Of a DNA stretch of 64,000 nt, positions 8,872 through 21,104 are shown one piece after another. The notes below the pieces were generated by a model, which saw nothing but the letters and a program-made list of their open reading frames with translations, ran no database searches and had not been told where the DNA came from. The translations under genes and the position numbers were made by a program. Position 1 is the stretch's first letter, and every line of letters starts with the position of its first letter. Source of the DNA: Thraustochytrium sp. TN22 (lineage: Eukaryota > Sar > Bigyra > Thraustochytrida > Thraustochytriidae); assembly GCA_013306675.1 (NCBI GenBank), contig JABLUY010000051.1, positions 99,226 to 163,225 of the forward strand. Reading direction: 5' to 3'.

Positions 8872-11748
8872 ATGGCGACCATGCGGAGCTCGGGCGCTGC
8901 AGGCGCCGGCGCCGGCGGCACCGGCCAGGCGGGCGACGGCGGAGCCGTCGCATGGCTGCGTGCGCGGCCGGTGAGCGGCCTCGAGGCGTCGAGCGCGCTC
9001 GACCAGTTCTGTGAGGAGCTGGCCGCGCTCGAACTCGCGCGCCGCCTGGGCGACGGCTGCGACGAGGTGGAGCAGGCGCTGCACGCCGCGCGGTGCGCGC
9101 TCTTTCGCGCGCCGCCTGTGGAGTTCGACCCGTTTAGCCTGCCGGACATTATGGAGATCGGCTCGCCGCAGTCTATTCTCGGGCCCGACCCTGACGAGGC
9201 CCTCTTTGCGCGCGGCGGCAGCGCCCAAGACGAGGAGCTGCCCATGAACGTGCGCGCGGGCGTCGAGGTCTTCCTGCGCATGCTGCAGACGCTGGATCTC
9301 ACCACCAACCAGCATGCGCTTCGCGCGCTGTTGCGCCGCCTCCCGACCATGCTGGGCGATCTTCCGCCGCTCGCCCTCACAAGCAGCCCGGCAGTGGCGC
9401 GCGAGGTGCACATCGACGCGCAGATGCGCGCCGCGCACCTCAGCGAAGACAGCGGCGCGCTTGACAACTTTCAGAAGCGCAAGGCGCGCATTGCGCGCGA
9501 TCTCGAGCGCCGCAAGCGCATGTCGCTCGCGCTCTACGCTAGTGCCGGGGTTCCGGACGCGGTCGCCTCCGTCCTGGAGGACGCCTACTACGGCATTGCC
9601 ACGGCGCGCATTGCCGGCCTGCGGCCCAAGCAGCAGGCTGCCGGGCAGGTCCCTGGCAAGGACCGTCCGCGCCGTGCGCGGCCCGTGCGCGTCGGCGAGC
9701 TGCTCTCCACCTGGCTTGGTCTCAGCGTCAAGCGGGGTTCGCTCTCCGGCCTCGCCACGGCTGTCCGCGTGCTGCTTCAGCACGGTGAGCTGGTCAACGG
9801 AGGCGCACCACTCATCCGCAAGAGCCCTTCCAAGAAGGGATCTGAGGATGAACGCAAGGAGAAGGACCGGGACGCGGCCGCCGCCGTTCCCGTCTCGGAC
9901 CTGCGGCAAGAGCCTGCGGATGACCTGGACGTCGAGGTCTATCTCCGCGAGCTGGCGGAGGTCGATGCGGCCGGGCTCTTGCGCGGCTTTCAACCACCCG
10001 AGCAGGGCGAGGTGGGCGGCACGCTCTTTACCTTCGGCAAGGGTGACCACGGCAAGCTTGGCCACGGCAAGTGCACGGAGGTGGACCCGAACCCACAGCC
10101 TCATCTGCACGAGCACTGCCCCGATGGCTACTGCACGGAGAACATCAAGAACCCGCGCGTGGTGGCGGATCTGGAGACAGTGTCGGTCGCCAAGGTTGCC
10201 TCCCTGTCCACGCACTCCGTGGCGCTCTCCAGCGAGGGCGTGCTTTACACCTGGGGCAACGGCGATAAGAATCGCCTGGGCCACGGCACCACAGCCAAGG
10301 AGTACTACCCGCGCATCGTCAACTCGCTGCTCACCCGACCCCCTGTCGTGGATATTGCGTGCGGCCTCGGCCACACGCTCGCACTGCTGGAGAATGGCCA
10401 CCTCTTCGCCTGGGGCAATGGCGGCAACGGCCGGCTCGGCCTGGGCGACACCGAGGACCGTGCGCTGGCCTGTCTCGTTACCAAGTTCGTCACCGATGCC
10501 TCCGACGAGGCCTACCTCCAGGCGCCCGTCAAGCAGTCCTCCTTTGAGATGCCTGCTGGCTTGCGCCTCGTCGGCCTCTACTGCGGCGCGAGCCACTCCA
10601 TGGCCGTCGCCGAGGACGGCCGTTGCTTCACGTGGGGCAAGAACAACCAGGGCCAGTGCGGCCACGGCGACGTCGCCGACAAGGTCCACCCGCAGCTCGT
10701 CGAGGCCTTCGTCAAGCCGCTTGCCGAGGACGAGAACCTCGAGGAGACCAAGGCTAACGATATGGACAACGCCATCCGCTCCATGGCGGGCGGCTGGGAG
10801 CACACGCTCGCGCTCACGCGCGACGGCCGGCTCTTCTCGTTTGGCTCCGGCTACAAGGACTCTCGGCGCACCGGTCTCCCTCCCGTGCTGGGCCACGGCG
10901 GCACGGAGCGCGAGCTTCGCCCCCGCCAGATCCTTGCGCTCCAATCGGAGACTATCAAATATTGCGCCTGCGGTTGGGACCATTCCATGGCGATCTCGGA
11001 CCAAGGCCACGTATTCTCCTGGGGTGCCGGGACGAACGGCAAGCTCGGCCACGGCGACGAGGAGAGCCACGCGCTGCCCAAGCGCATTGACTCCCTTGTC
11101 CAGAAGGCTGTTCGCATTGTCCAGGTCGAGGCTGGCTGCGAGCACTCCGTCGCCGTGTCCGACGAGGGCTACCTGTACACCTGGGGCCACGGCGACTCGG
11201 GTCGTCTCGGCCACCCGACGAGCCGCACCGAGAAGCAGCCCAAGCGCGTCGAGCATCTCGTCGAGCGCGGCCTTCCGGTGCTTGGAATCGCCGTCGGTGA
11301 CAAGTACAACCTCATCCTCACGCAGACCGAGGCCGCGCAGCGGGCGGCGTCTGCATCGTCTGCTACCGGAGCGGCGGAGGCTGCCGAGGCGGGGCCCGCC
11401 GTGGTTGACGCGGTCAGCCATGACGGGCCGCAAACGGACGCGGAGGCTGCGGTCGTGTCGACGGCCTCTGTGAGCTCGCACAATATGGCGGCGACGTCGG
11501 CAGCTGGCCTGGCGGCCGCGAGCCTTGCACGCGGCGAGCTCTCCGCGGCACTTCTCGCGCTTCACGCGTTTGCCCTGCCCAGCGATTCGGATGATCTTCT
11601 GCCCGAGTGGATGCTGCGCGCCGACTGCGTCGGCGTCTATGTACTCGCGCATATGGAGCGCCTGGCCGCTGCCGTCGAGCGCGTCTTTGCGCAGGGCAAA
11701 GACGGTGCTGGTAGTAGTAGCCTCAGGGGCTGCAGCGTGCACGGCGGT

Positions 11749-11788
<40 letters not shown>

Positions 11789-14700
11789 GCAGCGAAAAGA
11801 CGAGCTTGGTGACGGGCAGCGACTGCCGCTGTGGCGCGGGCGCGGGCACGAGCTCCGGCCCTGCAGGTGGTAAGCCGGCGCAGACCGCCATCTTTGCGCC
11901 AGGCTTCATCGCCTCGTGGCGTTCCGCTGCTGCAAGCAGCGCGTCAAATGCCGTCTCGGGTCAGGACGGCCAGGAGGACGACGCGGATGCCGAGGCGCAA
12001 AGCATATTCAAGGTAGGTTCGCCCGCCTGGACCGAGACGGTCTGGCGCAACGTTCTCGAGGAGGCCAAATCGACTGGCATCTTGCTGCCGTACTGCGTGG
12101 AGCTCTCGCGACCGTGCTTCGAGGATCTTGTCCGGCTTCTTCGGCAGACGCTTGACTCGGCAAGCCAGAGCCAGATGCATGTGCACAAGACTGCGGGAAG
12201 CACCAGTAGCAGTGGAAGCGACAGTGGCAGCGTCTGCCTCTGCCGCGGCGGCGATGCGCCATGCGCGGAGATGCCTTGGTTCGCAGTGTGGGCCGCCCTG
12301 CGCGTAATCTGCGTGAACCTGATGCTTCTCAACCGCGTGGATGCCGGCGCTGCATCCGAGTCCTCCCCGACCTCTTCAGCCAACATGCTTCGCCACGGCC
12401 CGGAATGGAACCGGACCATGAAGAACCTGCACGAGCTGCTCCTGCAGCTGGTTGGCGGCGAGACCAGCTCCGGGTCCTCCTTCTCCTTCCCTTCGCGTCG
12501 GTCCTCCTCCATCGCCGCGACGCCGAACTGCGTCGCTCTGAATATCAGGGCACGCGAGGAGATTCGTGTGGTGGCCGCGGCGGCGCTTCAGGAGGGCTTT
12601 CGCGAGTTCTACCCCACCGCGGAGTCCCGCCTCGGGCTGCTGCGATACATGCTAGAGTCCAGCGCCAAGGCCAAGGCAGGAAGCATCACTGGGGACGCCG
12701 ACGGCGAGAGCCCGCCCACAGACGACCGCGTGCTGGACGTTCTCATGACCAACCTGGCTCGCGATGATGCCATGGAGCCGCTCGTCGCTGGCATGGCCAA
12801 CTCCGAATTCGATGTCTCCAGCCTGCTGCAGGACCTCCTGAACAATGCGCATCGCAGCGCACACCTGCAGCTTCTCTCCGCCTTCCAGATGCACGCCTTT
12901 GCCTCGTGGGGCGAGCCGGCCTTCGAGGACCTGCGCGCTGTGCTCATTCAGTTCAGCATCAAAGTCTTCGAGAGGGCAGCTCAGGCTGCCGCTGAGGCGG
13001 AGAGCTCCCTCGGGACGCGCGCGCTGCTGGAGACCGTCCTTCCCCGCCTCGCCTCCGCACTCCTGGTGGCCGACTCCGTCGACCCCTCCGAGCGTGAGGC
13101 GCTCCTCCCCGCGGTCCAGGTGCTCGTCCACGCGCTCGACGACGCCTCTTCCGCGGCGAGCAAAACCACGCGCCTTGTCGCGCGTCTCTGCGGCAAGTTC
13201 TTTTCTGACGACCTGCGCACGGGTCTTGAACAGCTACTCAGGATGGCGCGCGAACTGCGTGCCTCGACGCTTGTCGCAGAGCTCACGCATTACCTGCCGT
13301 ACGCATCGTCGTGGCGTGGGTGCTCTGTAATCTGTGGCAACCCAACCCTCTTTGTCGCGGCCCGCACGCATGTCTCGCGCGAGGAACACGCGCGCGACAA
13401 GTTGGGTGTGCCAGCAGCAAGCCTGGACGAGTCCGTCGCCGCGCTCTGCGAGCTCATCGCGCTCGACACGTCCAGCAACACGCAGATCGCCATGGCCAGC
13501 CTCCTCGCGGCCAACGCGACGGCGCTTCGCAACGACCAGCTCGAGATGCTCCTGGATGCTGTTCTGCAGCGCGCAGCGAGCGTGCGCGAGAAGGGTGCCT
13601 CGCGTCTCAGCGAGGAGAAGGAGGGTCATCAGATCACACCGCAAGCCCGTGACCAGGACCGCGACGACATCTGGCGGTCCGTTCTCTCGCTCGCCGTTGC
13701 ACACTCTGACGAGGGTTCTCGCGAGATGTCCGCGAGCATTGTGGCCAAGCTCGCGATCTGGGGTCACGAAGAGCTCGCCCTTGTGAATCAAGCGCTTGAG
13801 GACTACGCCGCGGAGGAGCGGGCCGCCAGTCAGCTTTTGGAGAAGGCCTCCTTCCTGAGCACCCAGCTGGAGGGGCTGCGCGTGCCGCTCGTCTTTCCCG
13901 AGATTCCTGGCGCCGCTAACGCGGAGACGGACGAGGAGGACCTGGACCGCGCTGTGGACAATGTGCTTCGGGCCGGGGGGCTGGGCGCCGGCGCTGGCGC
14001 GTCCTCTGTCGCTGCTGCCGCCGAGGTGGAGGCCCGAGTCCCAGCGGACCCAATTGCCTCCAAGGGCTTCGGTGTCAGCTTCTGGATGCGCCCCGCTCAG
14101 GGTTTGGGCCGCAGCCTCCTTGCGGAGCTTCCCGTCGGCGAAGCCAGGGTTGTCCTTGCGCGTTGCCAGCGGCGGGACAACGAGGGTGACAGTAGCCGCG
14201 TGCTGGCCGCACACCCGCTGCTGGCCACCGGCTGCACGTGCGAGGAGCACAACGTGGTTGCTCACCCTATCGTGCTCCTCCGCAAGGTGGCCGCCGGCGC
14301 CAAGGGCCGTGGCGCCCAGCTTTGCCTCGAAGTCTTCGTGTCCACGATCCTGCTCGAGGACGCGAACAGGAGTGCGCTGCTCGAGCACGCCGCTCTCAAC
14401 CTTCCCGGCGACGTGCTCAACGACTGGGCGCACGTCGCCATCAGTGTTGATCTGAGTGCTCGCGTCCTGGAGCTGCGGGTCAACGGCGGCCAGCACGCCA
14501 CTCGCGCCCCCCTGAACGGCCAGGTGCTGCGCAAGGCGTCCAGCTCGGTGGCGGTGCGCTTCGGGGGCTGGAAGGGAAGCCGCGAGGCGACTCGAGCCGC
14601 CGAAGACATCTGCACCGCTGGACCCTCCGGCTGCGGGCTCGCCCTCTATTCGCGTCTCCTGCACGAGGGCGCCCCGGTGACGGTCTCCGACGTGCTGTGG

Positions 14701-17700
14701 CACCAGCGCGGGCCCAGTTCGGACGTGGCGGAGAAACTGTATCAGATGGGTCGAGGCGCTCCGCGGCACGCCGCCGCGGCGCGCGCCGAGTTGCACGCTG
14801 CGCGGCTGCTGGAGAACCTCGCCAGCGGGGTACTTCCCATCGATGACGAGGTGCCAGCGGCGCTTGCGACGCTGCTCGGTCTTGCACGTTGGCTCACCGT
14901 GCAGGAGCGGGCGCTTCGCGTCATGCTCCGGCACCAGTGTTGGTCGCAGCTGCTGCAGCTCTACACGGACTTCGCCGACCAGCACGCGGCGCAGGGCACA
15001 TGCAGGCGCTGCTTGGAGCCATGTACCGGCGTACAGGGCCACCACCACCACGAGTCCCTTGCCCTCCGGCGCTGGGCAGGCTATGAGCCGTATGCACGCG
15101 AGTCCTTTTTCCAGGAGGCAGCCCGCGTGGACCGCGCACGGCTCGTGCAGATGGATGGCTTCGCAGATACCTCGGGCGACCGCATCTGCGTCACGTGCGC
15201 GGCGGTCTCCAAAGGCATCGACTGGAACCGCATCCTTGCGCACCAGGCCGCATTCCGGGACGCGCTCACAGCGGCTGGGCGGGCGGCAATTGAACATGCA
15301 CCCGCCGCACAGAACAAGCTCACAGGGCTGCGCCCGGAGCTTTTGGCCGAGCTCTGCGGCGGCGTCCCGGCTGGCTGTGTGCGCGAGCAAACCAAGGTAC
15401 TGCTTCTGCAGCGTGGGCGCGGAGACGCGGAGGCAAGCGCCGAGGACGATGAGGAGGACGAAGAAGAGCAGGCAGTTGCGGTGTCGGGCGCCGGGGAGCT
15501 GAACGGCGTCGCTGGCGCCACAGTAGTCGGTGTCTACGACGCAGGCCGCCTCATGCGTACGTTCTGTCTGCAGCAGGAGGACAACTTCCTCCCGTGCCAC
15601 GCGAGCATGTTCCGCGCCGGCACCGAGGACTCGCTCTACCCATTCTACGTTTCGGACGAGGCAGCGATTGCGGCGCTCGAGGTGGCGCGTATCCGCGGCC
15701 TCTTCTCGACGCTGGACGAGCCCCTGAGCCCCAAGTCGCCCGGGTCGCCCACCGGCCGTATGCCGGGCAAGCACGCCAGCCTCTCCATGTGGGAGCGTCA
15801 GGGCGCCTCGCTGGTCCGTAGGTCTGCGCGCTTGAGCGACCGGGACAGGGACGCACTGCTGCGCCTCGACTACAACACCTTGTGCAAACCGGACTGCGAG
15901 ACGACCTTCGACCACTGGGGCCCTTCCAGTTGGGGCCTCGACAAGGTGGCCAAGGTGGAACTGCGCAACGGCACCCAACGTTGGGTGCCAATCGCCAAGC
16001 TCTGCGCCGCGGTGGAGAGCGAGACGACGCTCGACCTCGACCTCGGCCTGCTGGCGCCAGCATGCAAGCTTGATCTCACCGGGCCCTCCCCGGTCGAGGC
16101 GCTCGCAGGTACGCGCACCGCTCTGCGCGCCGTCGGCCACGCGCTCGCTGCGCAGGGAGACCACTCGCGCGCCTCCGTGGCAAAGCTCATGGAGACACAC
16201 CGCGCGGCGCTCGAAGGAATCTTCCAGATCGCGCTCAGCAGCAACGAGGAGCTTGCCTCGCAGGTGCTGAAGCGCCTGCAGCGCAGCGAGGCCCCCGGCC
16301 CAGAGGTGGCACGCCTGATGCGCCAGGTCACCAGCAAGGCACGCGTGTCGACGCGGCTCCTTGAGGCCGCCGGGATGCGCCTGCACGAGCGTCTTCGCAC
16401 GGAGACGGTCCCAGCCGCCGTAACAACCACCGCCGGCCTGGCGCAGCGCCAGTCGTCCGGTGCGAGCGGCGGGTCGGCGGCCTCCGTCCCTCGGCGCGCT
16501 GCCACAATGACTCTGGAGGCAATGGGCGGAGAGCTTCAGATCGATCACGACAACCTGCGCGTGCAGAGCGTTGACAACCTCGCCACGGTCCGCCTTCGAC
16601 ACCGCATGTCCGGTGCCGCCGGCCTCATTAAGCTGGAGTCTGGACAGTGGTACTACGAGTTTGTGCTCATGGGTGACCAGAGCATGCAGATTGGCTGGGC
16701 CGATGAAGGCTTTCACGTAGGGGTGGGCGCCGGAGCCCAGGGCATCGGCAACAGCATCGGTAGCTGGGCCTTTGATGGCTCGCGCCGCCGCTGCCTGGAG
16801 GGCGGTGCCGTACACTCGTACGGTCTCGAAGAGCCGTGGCAGGTGGGCGACGTGGTCGGTTGCGGCCTCGACATGGACGACCGGCGCGTATTCTTTACTC
16901 TCAATGGCGAGGACCTTGGGGAGGCCTGCGTTGGCTTTACGCACGATGGTGGCCTCTTCCCGGCGCTCTCTCTGACCATGGGTCAAAGTGGGCGCGTCGT
17001 GCTGGAGAACTTTAACTTCGAGCCGCCCGAGGGCTTTCGAAGCATCCTGGAGGCGCAATCGACTTTCTTTGCGGTGCCTCCTGCAATGGCGCCGCGGCAC
17101 GCGTCCCAGGCCGACCCTGCTTCGCCGCAGGAGGGCGACAAGACCGGGGAGGACGGGGAGAACGAGGCGGCCGACTACCACCAGGGCTCATCCGCGGAAG
17201 CCAAGTCGGCCACGTCCCCGGAAGAGCGGCGTCAGCGCATCATTGATGCCCTCCTCGCGACCGGCCTGCCGATGGAGTGGTGCCGGCGCGCTGTCGACCA
17301 CGTCGCTCGTGAGGCGGAGGAGACCGGGTCGGCTTTTGATGAGAATGCGGCCATTTCTTGGGTCATGGACCGCATGATGCAGGAGGACGGCCAGGAGAGC
17401 CTGATCCGTAGCATGGTGCTCGAGGGCGCCGGGCTGAGCGCAGACCAGCAGGAGGGCGATGGCGAGGACTCGCTGCTACCGCGCGAGCTCCTTGTCTATG
17501 AGGAGGCCGCCGCGAGCGCCACGGCGTTCTCGCTGGAGGCCAGCGCGGGAGCCGACCATCAGGGCGGCCTCCACGCTGGGCACCAAAGCGCGCAGCCGGG
17601 CGCAACGCAGAGCGCGGCGCAGCAGCCCTCCGGCGGTCTGGGCATGCCTTTGTGGGAGCGCTTTTCCACCTCGACACTTGACGAGCCCAGTGGCGCGCAG

Positions 17701-20700
17701 GCACGCCGGCGTGCGGTGGCGGCCGCGTGGGGCGCTGACGGTTCGCCGCAGGGCTCCGTATTTCAGGAGATGGGCGGCGGCCTCGGCATCGGCGGCGGAT
17801 CTTCGGCCTTTGCGCTCTCGATCGGCTCGCCGGGCGCGCCGGCCAATGCGCAGCGTGGTGAGCTCGCCATCCCGGCACTCCTGCAGATTGCGGAGAAGGC
17901 ACGCCCCTCCGAGCTGGAGGCGTGCGCCGTAGTCGTGGACTGTGCGCTGGCAATCGCTTACGCTCGCAGCGTGATCGTCGGTTTGCTGAGCGCCCGCGCC
18001 AGTGCGCTACGAGACCTCTCGGTGGCGGCAGACCGCCAGGTCAGCTTCCTTCGCCTCAACCTCTTCCGTGGTGCGTCGACCTACGACACCTTTCAGCTGG
18101 ATGCGACGCCCTCGGCGAGCTTCGCCAAGAGCTCCTACGCGATCCTCGGGAAGATGGTGCGCGAGGCGGATGAACTGACACGCCAAGCAATTCTCGCGGA
18201 AGCCCTGCGCGATGTACAGCGCGCTGCTAAGCCGGCTTTTGCGGCCGTTGCGTGGGGCGCGCTACGCGGCACGCGCCAGTACACGCTGCTCTCGCACATT
18301 TGCCACCTCCGTGCCGTGCATGTGCCCCTGCCAGATCATTTGACGATGGCGGCGAATGGTTTTCGGGGCTCACCGCACCTGCTGCTGAGCGACGAGGAGG
18401 CCTTGGCGCAACCCAGCGTGGAGCTGGCCGTCTTTGGCCTGCGTAGCCTGGTGGATGCTGCCCAGGAGCGCGGCGACCTGGGTTCGGAGAGCAACAAGGT
18501 CGTTTCCGTGGAGACGCTGACGGCGCTGGTGGCTTGCTTGTACTGCAAAAATGTGGCGCTCAAGGACGCAATCTTTCGGCTCTGCGCAAGGATGCTGCAG
18601 TGTGTGGAAAGTGCGCTCCGCAGCAAGCGCGGGATCGAGACCTGGGCCCGCGACATGCTCAGCTGCATCCCAGTGGACGTCATGCAGCGCCTGCTCACAA
18701 GGCGCCTGCAAAAGGAGAATCCCTTTCTCGCTGGCAAGCCTCACACTGGCTTTGTGCACGGCCTTGTCGAGGCGCTTGTGGCGACAAGGTGTGTACGAAT
18801 GCGACTCGAGCAGCTGGCGAACGCCGCGCGGGCGCCCCAGACTACCCGCCACGGTAAACCCCAGCAGGCCTTGACGACGCACTCGCACTCGCGGTCACAG
18901 CATCAGCAGGAGGAGCAGCAGGAGCACCACGGCCAGCACGAAGATGTCTCGCTCACGAACAAGTCCGGTGCGACGGCCGAGGAGGAACCGGGGCTTCAGC
19001 TGACCGCAAGCCACGTCACGGAGGACAGCATTCTCCTGACGTGGCGCGCAGACGGGCGGGCGCACCAAGGCGAAGGGTCTGACCGGTCCCTGGACCACGG
19101 CGCCTTGGACGCGCAGCGCGGCACTGGCGGACCGGACGAGGAGCACTCGCGGCGCTCGGCGGAGGCATCCGGGAGTGAGTACGCTCGGAACGACGAGGAG
19201 CGGCTCTCCACCTTCGGATCCTTCCGAATGGGCGACCATGACGAGGAGCGCACCTTTGCGTCCGTTGACGACGAGGGGACTGAGACCGGAGCGGCAAACG
19301 CCCAAGCCAGCGCGCGGCCCAGCCTCTCAGTCCGCGCCCCGGCCGATGCCTCACTCAACGTGCGGCCGGGAACGATTCGCGTGCTGGAGATGTGCGTGGG
19401 CCCGAGCGAATGTGCTAAGGAGTGGAAGACTTTGGCGGAGCTTCCGGCCTCGGCGCAAAGCTACCTGATGGAGAGCGCGCATGGTGACACAACCTACTGG
19501 TTCCGCATGCGCCTGCGCGACGCCGTGCGTCCCGACTCGGTGAGCTCGCCCGGCACAGGCACCAAGTCGGGGTTGGTTGGCCCGGTCCTCACCGTGGACA
19601 CTCTGCTGCAGCCGCTGCTCATGCTGAGTCCGGAGCACTGCGGGCCAAACCTGGTCCTGAGTGGGCTCAACAGGACCGTGCGCAATCTGGTGAATAAGAA
19701 GTGGAACGCGGTGCGGTGCAACGTGGGCTTCTCGCGCGGGCTGCACTCATGGGACGTTCACGTCGACCACTGCGTGAGCAAGAACATCTTCGTGGGCATT
19801 TGCACTGCAGAGGCCACTGTGGAGAACTACGTTGGCGCGGACGCTTTTGGTTGGGCCTACCTGTCCAACCGCGCGGTCTGGCACAACAAGGCCAAGCTAC
19901 GGAGTTACGGCGAGGTCTTTCGCGAGGGAGATGTGATTCGCGTCACGCTGGACTGCGACGCACACACGCTCAGCTTTAGTCGGAATGGCATCGATTACGG
20001 TGTTGCCGTCGAAGGCCTGCCGCCCGACGTGTACTATCCCTCCGTCAGTCTTTACAACCAAAAGGACGCCGTCACGATGCAGTTCAAGTCGGCGGAGCTT
20101 CACCAGGAGGGCATTGTCGCGGGCCGCCCGGGCGTCGGGACAGCGACGGCACGCCGCACGGTGGAATTTGCCTACGAGATGCAGGCGTTGTTGGGGGTGG
20201 TGCGGGGTGAGCTCGGTGTGCGCGACCTGTCCGCGGAGGTTGTGGACCGCCTGCGCTGCATGGTCGCGGCGCTCCCGACCGCGGCACGCTCCCGGCGCAG
20301 GTCGCTCCCGCGGAGCAACACACAGCCTTTGGCGGAGCCGAAGGGCGGAGCGGCGGGGTCATCCTCGTCCTCTTCTCGCGCTGTTGGCGAGATGGAAGAG
20401 GACGAGGACATCGTCGCCGCTGGCTCGGTCGGGCGCCGGGCCACAACCAGCACCACGGCCACAGCGGGCGCGAACACCGCCGGTGCCGCCGCCTCTGCCG
20501 CCCCTGCCGACGTGGTGGACAAGGCGGTCGCTTGGACGACCGAGGAGCTGGAGGACCACCTGGCGGGCTGGACTGCGTCGCAGGACGCTCAGCTGTGCAG
20601 TGCACTTCGCTCGCTGGGAGTGCTGCGCGAGGACTTCTCGGCGCGCGGGCTGGCGAGCTTCTCCTTGCACGAGCACGTGCTAAAGTCGCTGCCGGAGGCC

Positions 20701-20940
20701 AAGCTGCGTGTGCGCGCTTGCATCTTTTTGCTGCTTCACAAGATGCTCGCGGCGGCCCTCCCGCTCGTGGACGACCTGGACCGCGCCTTTGTGGTGGCGA
20801 GCCAGGGGCAGAATGCCGCGGTCGAGGGTGAAGACGTCCCTGTCTTTGGCCCAGGCGCGGTGCTACGTGGTCTTCAGGAGCGTGACTGCCTCCTGCTGCA
20901 AACCGCGCGCTTGCACGTGAATGGTGAGGCGAATGTATGA
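8872..20940 (+). CDS. giant RCC1-LamG-SPRY-UBA-SPRY protein, HECT-ligase-like but lacking HECT
   Basis: A single uninterrupted ORF of 4022 residues from the ATG at 8872. Domains in order: a seven-bladed RCC1 propeller at about 383-820 (seven xxFxWGxGxxGxLGHG-type motifs); a poly-Ser run near 960; a concanavalin-A/LamG-like domain at about 1731-1950 (NDWAHVAISVD, LELRVNGG); a small Cys/His-rich patch near 2044-2120; SPRY/B30.2 at about 2546-2723 (GQWYYEFVL, QIGWAD, VFFTLNGEDLG); a UBA-like segment at about 2783-2840; a fibronectin-III-like segment split by an acidic insert near 3370-3575; and a second SPRY at about 3580-3740 (HSWDVHVD, LSFSRNGIDYG). The tail has LRVRACIFLLLHKMLAAALP, which resembles the helical segment that precedes HECT in HERC1/HECTD4-type ligases, but the protein stops about 50 residues later. 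It probably acts in ubiquitin signalling or Ran-like scaffolding; catalysis is doubtful. Confidence 0.9.
11752..11787 (+). repeat. (AGC)n read as poly-Ser
   Basis: An AGC trinucleotide run inside the giant gene that encodes about a dozen consecutive serines between the RCC1 propeller and the LamG-like domain, in a low-complexity linker. Confidence 0.9.
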
Positions 20941-21104
20941 ATGAAGTTGAGTGCGAAGAAAGACAAACAATATTTGTAATGATGGAAAGAAAGGAAGTTT
21001 CCCTGATGCAGCTTGGCAGGAGTCGAGAAGGTGTCAGGAGTGGCAGAACGTGAGAAAAGGAAAACAAATCTTACATGTTGAGTTGAGTCAGGAAAGGTTC
21101 TTTG
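20941..21104. other. short convergent gap
   Basis: 164 bp separate the stop of the giant gene from the stop of the K+ channel gene. It is AT-richer than the flanks (for example AACAATATTTGTAATG near 20966), as expected for overlapping 3' UTRs. There is no room for a HECT domain. Confidence 0.6.

Noticed and set aside
8401-17181. Very long minus-strand ORFs (over 1100 and 1300 codons) antisense to the giant gene
   Set aside because: They mirror the GC-rich third codon positions of the plus-strand gene, lack domain character, and cross clear RCC1 and SPRY coding sequence.
20920-20935. Consensus-like splice donor (GGTGAGGC) near the end of the giant gene, possibly leading to a HECT exon
   Set aside because: The convergent K+ channel gene begins 164 bp later and no HECT-like sequence is visible on the plus strand downstream.
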